From Oscillospiraceae bacterium (GTDB lineage: Bacteria; Bacillota; Clostridia; Oscillospirales; Ruminococcaceae), in contig WQXP01000055.1 of assembly GCA_009784765.1 (NCBI GenBank), positions 1 to 7,345 on the forward strand: DNA of 7,345 nucleotides, given 5' to 3'. Numbering within the stretch: position 1 is the first letter of the stretch; each line of letters opens with the position of its first letter. Both the position numbers and the translations under genes were made by a program. Positions 6,180 through 7,345 of the stretch are shown here, one piece after another. The notes below the pieces were generated by a model that did not search any database, had not been told where the DNA came from, and saw only the letters and a list, made by a program, of their open reading frames with translations.

Positions 6180-7345
6180 ATGAACGCAACGGAGTTCCTC
6201 GCGGAATTAAAAAAGCTGAATATTACGGGGCGGGATTTTCTCGCGCTTGTAGGACATACAGACATGAGCAACGAGACCTACAGCGAAATAAAGGAAAATC
6301 CCGCTATGACTTATGAGCGGTTGGTGGAACTGTTAGACTCCTCACCGATTAGTGAGAGCGATTATCTGCGCCTGCTTAACACGGCGCGTTCGCGCAGCCA
6401 AACCCGCGCGATTAAGGAGAATCGCCAAAAACGCGACGAACTTGAGCGGCAACTCGGTGATATATTGGCACAAGGGCTTCCTCCAAAACCTTTTGAGCCA
6501 CCGCCTGAACCTGAACCGCTTCAGCCTGAGTTGTTTCCCACGGAGGAAATAAAAATTGTTTCAGACAGAGATTTTAGCGAATATGAAAGTGCAGAGAGCG
6601 ACTCTGACAGTATATGGACGATTACGGACGACAATTGTGAGCAGCAGCGGGCAAAACTCGCGGATTTCAGCGAGTTCGGCGGCTTAGATGACTTCGACGA
6701 CAACGCCCCGCGCGAAAATCGCACACGGCTTCTTGTAAGCATTGCCCTCGGGCTGATTGTCGCATTCACGAGCTTTTTTATGCGCTATATCACCACAGGC
6801 GCATGGGGAGTTCATGACTTTGTCTACCTTCCGCCCCAAAGCTATGAAGAGCTGTTCGAGCTTCGGCAATCTCAACGGGTTCAACCCGCGATGAGTTTGC
6901 AATCCCAATCCCTTCCGCAATATCGCACAGATGAGGGCTTGTCTGCTGTGAGTACTCCTCTTGTTCATGTTACGTCTAACGAGGGATACTTGTTCAAAGT
7001 TCGCGGAAACGCGATTAGCGCGGTGGGCATAAGCGCAGGGATTATGAGCCACGCCCCCGCTTTCGAACCCGATGACGACGCAGGTGTTATTGAGGGTATA
7101 TTCGTTCACGGAGGGCGGCTTTTCGCCGTGTATAACGACATTCGCCGCTATACTGTGTATTATGAAGAGGAAGGTGCAAGGGAAAAGCTGAGCCTTGCCT
7201 TCAGCCAAGTACAGACAATCGTGTATGAGTTTGACGCCTTCGTTTTTACGGGAGTCCCCTTAGCGATTCACAAGTTTGACGGCTTTTTACGTGAAATAGT
7301 TTTATACAGCGATACGAGTTTCGCGATAATCGCGGATTACAGCCC
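6180..7345 (+). CDS. Single-pass membrane protein with probable beta-propeller ectodomain, 3' end cut by window
   Basis: The frame starting at ATG 6180 stays open to the window edge for 388 codons, so the protein is partial at its C-terminus. Residues 1-70 are a helical, charged cytoplasmic segment (FLAELKKLNITGRDFLALVG; ENPAMTYERLVELLDSSPIS; ESDYLRLLNTARSRS). A basic coiled stretch follows, then a linker with 10 prolines in residues 101-120 and an acidic Ser/Asp-rich region to about 177. One transmembrane helix spans about 184-201 (LLVSIALGLIVAFTSFFM) with Arg178, 181 and 183 before it, predicting N-in, C-out. The outside part has repeating strand patterns: GYLFKVRGNAISAVGI (269 on), IEGIFVHGGRLFAVY (304 on), QTIVYEFDA (345 on), then LREIVLYSDTSFAIIADY. 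This order resembles the secreted C-terminal beta-propeller family (PF09826 type) of Bacillota and archaea; I infer this from pattern alone. No enzyme motif is seen. Function is unknown. Confidence 0.85.
   Translation, partial: MNATEFLAELKKLNITGRDFLALVGHTDMSNETYSEIKENPAMTYERLVELLDSSPISESDYLRLLNTARSRSQTRAIKENRQKRDELERQLGDILAQGLPPKPFEPPPEPEPLQPELFPTEEIKIVSDRDFSEYESAESDSDSIWTITDDNCEQQRAKLADFSEFGGLDDFDDNAPRENRTRLLVSIALGLIVAFTSFFMRYITTGAWGVHDFVYLPPQSYEELFELRQSQRVQPAMSLQSQSLPQYRTDEGLSAVSTPLVHVTSNEGYLFKVRGNAISAVGISAGIMSHAPAFEPDDDAGVIEGIFVHGGRLFAVYNDIRRYTVYYEEEGAREKLSLAFSQVQTIVYEFDAFVFTGVPLAIHKFDGFLREIVLYSDTSFAIIADYS

Noticed and set aside
5615..6271. 218-codon open frame on the - strand across the end of glgP, the gap and the next gene
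   Set aside because: It runs antisense to two genes with better evidence, includes the complement of the PLP-lysine motif region, and shows no recognisable domain.
6161..6322. Alternative short frame starting at the ATG overlapping GGAGG
   Set aside because: It closes after about 53 codons and has no upstream Shine-Dalgarno, whereas the frame from 6180 stays open for 388 codons with a coherent membrane topology.

Overview
The window looks like ordinary chromosomal sequence from a motile bacterium, all coding on the + strand. By eye the base composition is close to balanced. Strong purine-rich ribosome binding sites (AGAGAGG, AAAGGAG, AGGAG, GGAGG), a consensus housekeeping promoter and the gene order suggest a Bacillota/Clostridia-type genome. 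That placement is an inference from general features; no marker gene here fixes the taxon.

Layout: (1) positions 1-89, the last 28 codons of an unidentified gene; (2) 93-2771, fliD, the flagellar filament cap, unusually long at 892 residues; (3) 2787-3200, fliS, the flagellin export chaperone; (4) 3202-3618, a small acidic helical protein in the fliT position; (5) 3619-3784, an intergenic region with a strong intrinsic terminator followed by a near-perfect extended -10 promoter; (6) 3785-6115, glgP, a complete glycogen/maltodextrin phosphorylase with all key catalytic motifs; (7) 6116-6179, a short gap holding a perfect 9-bp hairpin; (8) 6180 to the window end, a long open reading frame cut by the window edge. 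The last encodes a protein with a cytoplasmic helical N-terminus, a proline-rich and acidic linker, one transmembrane helix and an outside region that looks like the start of a beta-propeller.

The first four genes form the tail of a flagellar late operon: filament cap, then its cytoplasmic chaperones, spaced 3, 15 and 1 nt apart. The terminator closes that operon. glgP begins a new transcription unit that releases glucose-1-phosphate from stored or imported alpha-glucan. The membrane protein after glgP has no obvious promoter of its own and may be read through from glgP.

I do not see a new defence, mobile or CRISPR-type system here. The items most worth a second look are the membrane-anchored propeller-like protein at the 3' end, the enlarged FliD, the divergent FliT candidate and the hairpin between glgP and the membrane protein. 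No stretch longer than 300 bases lacks a gene.
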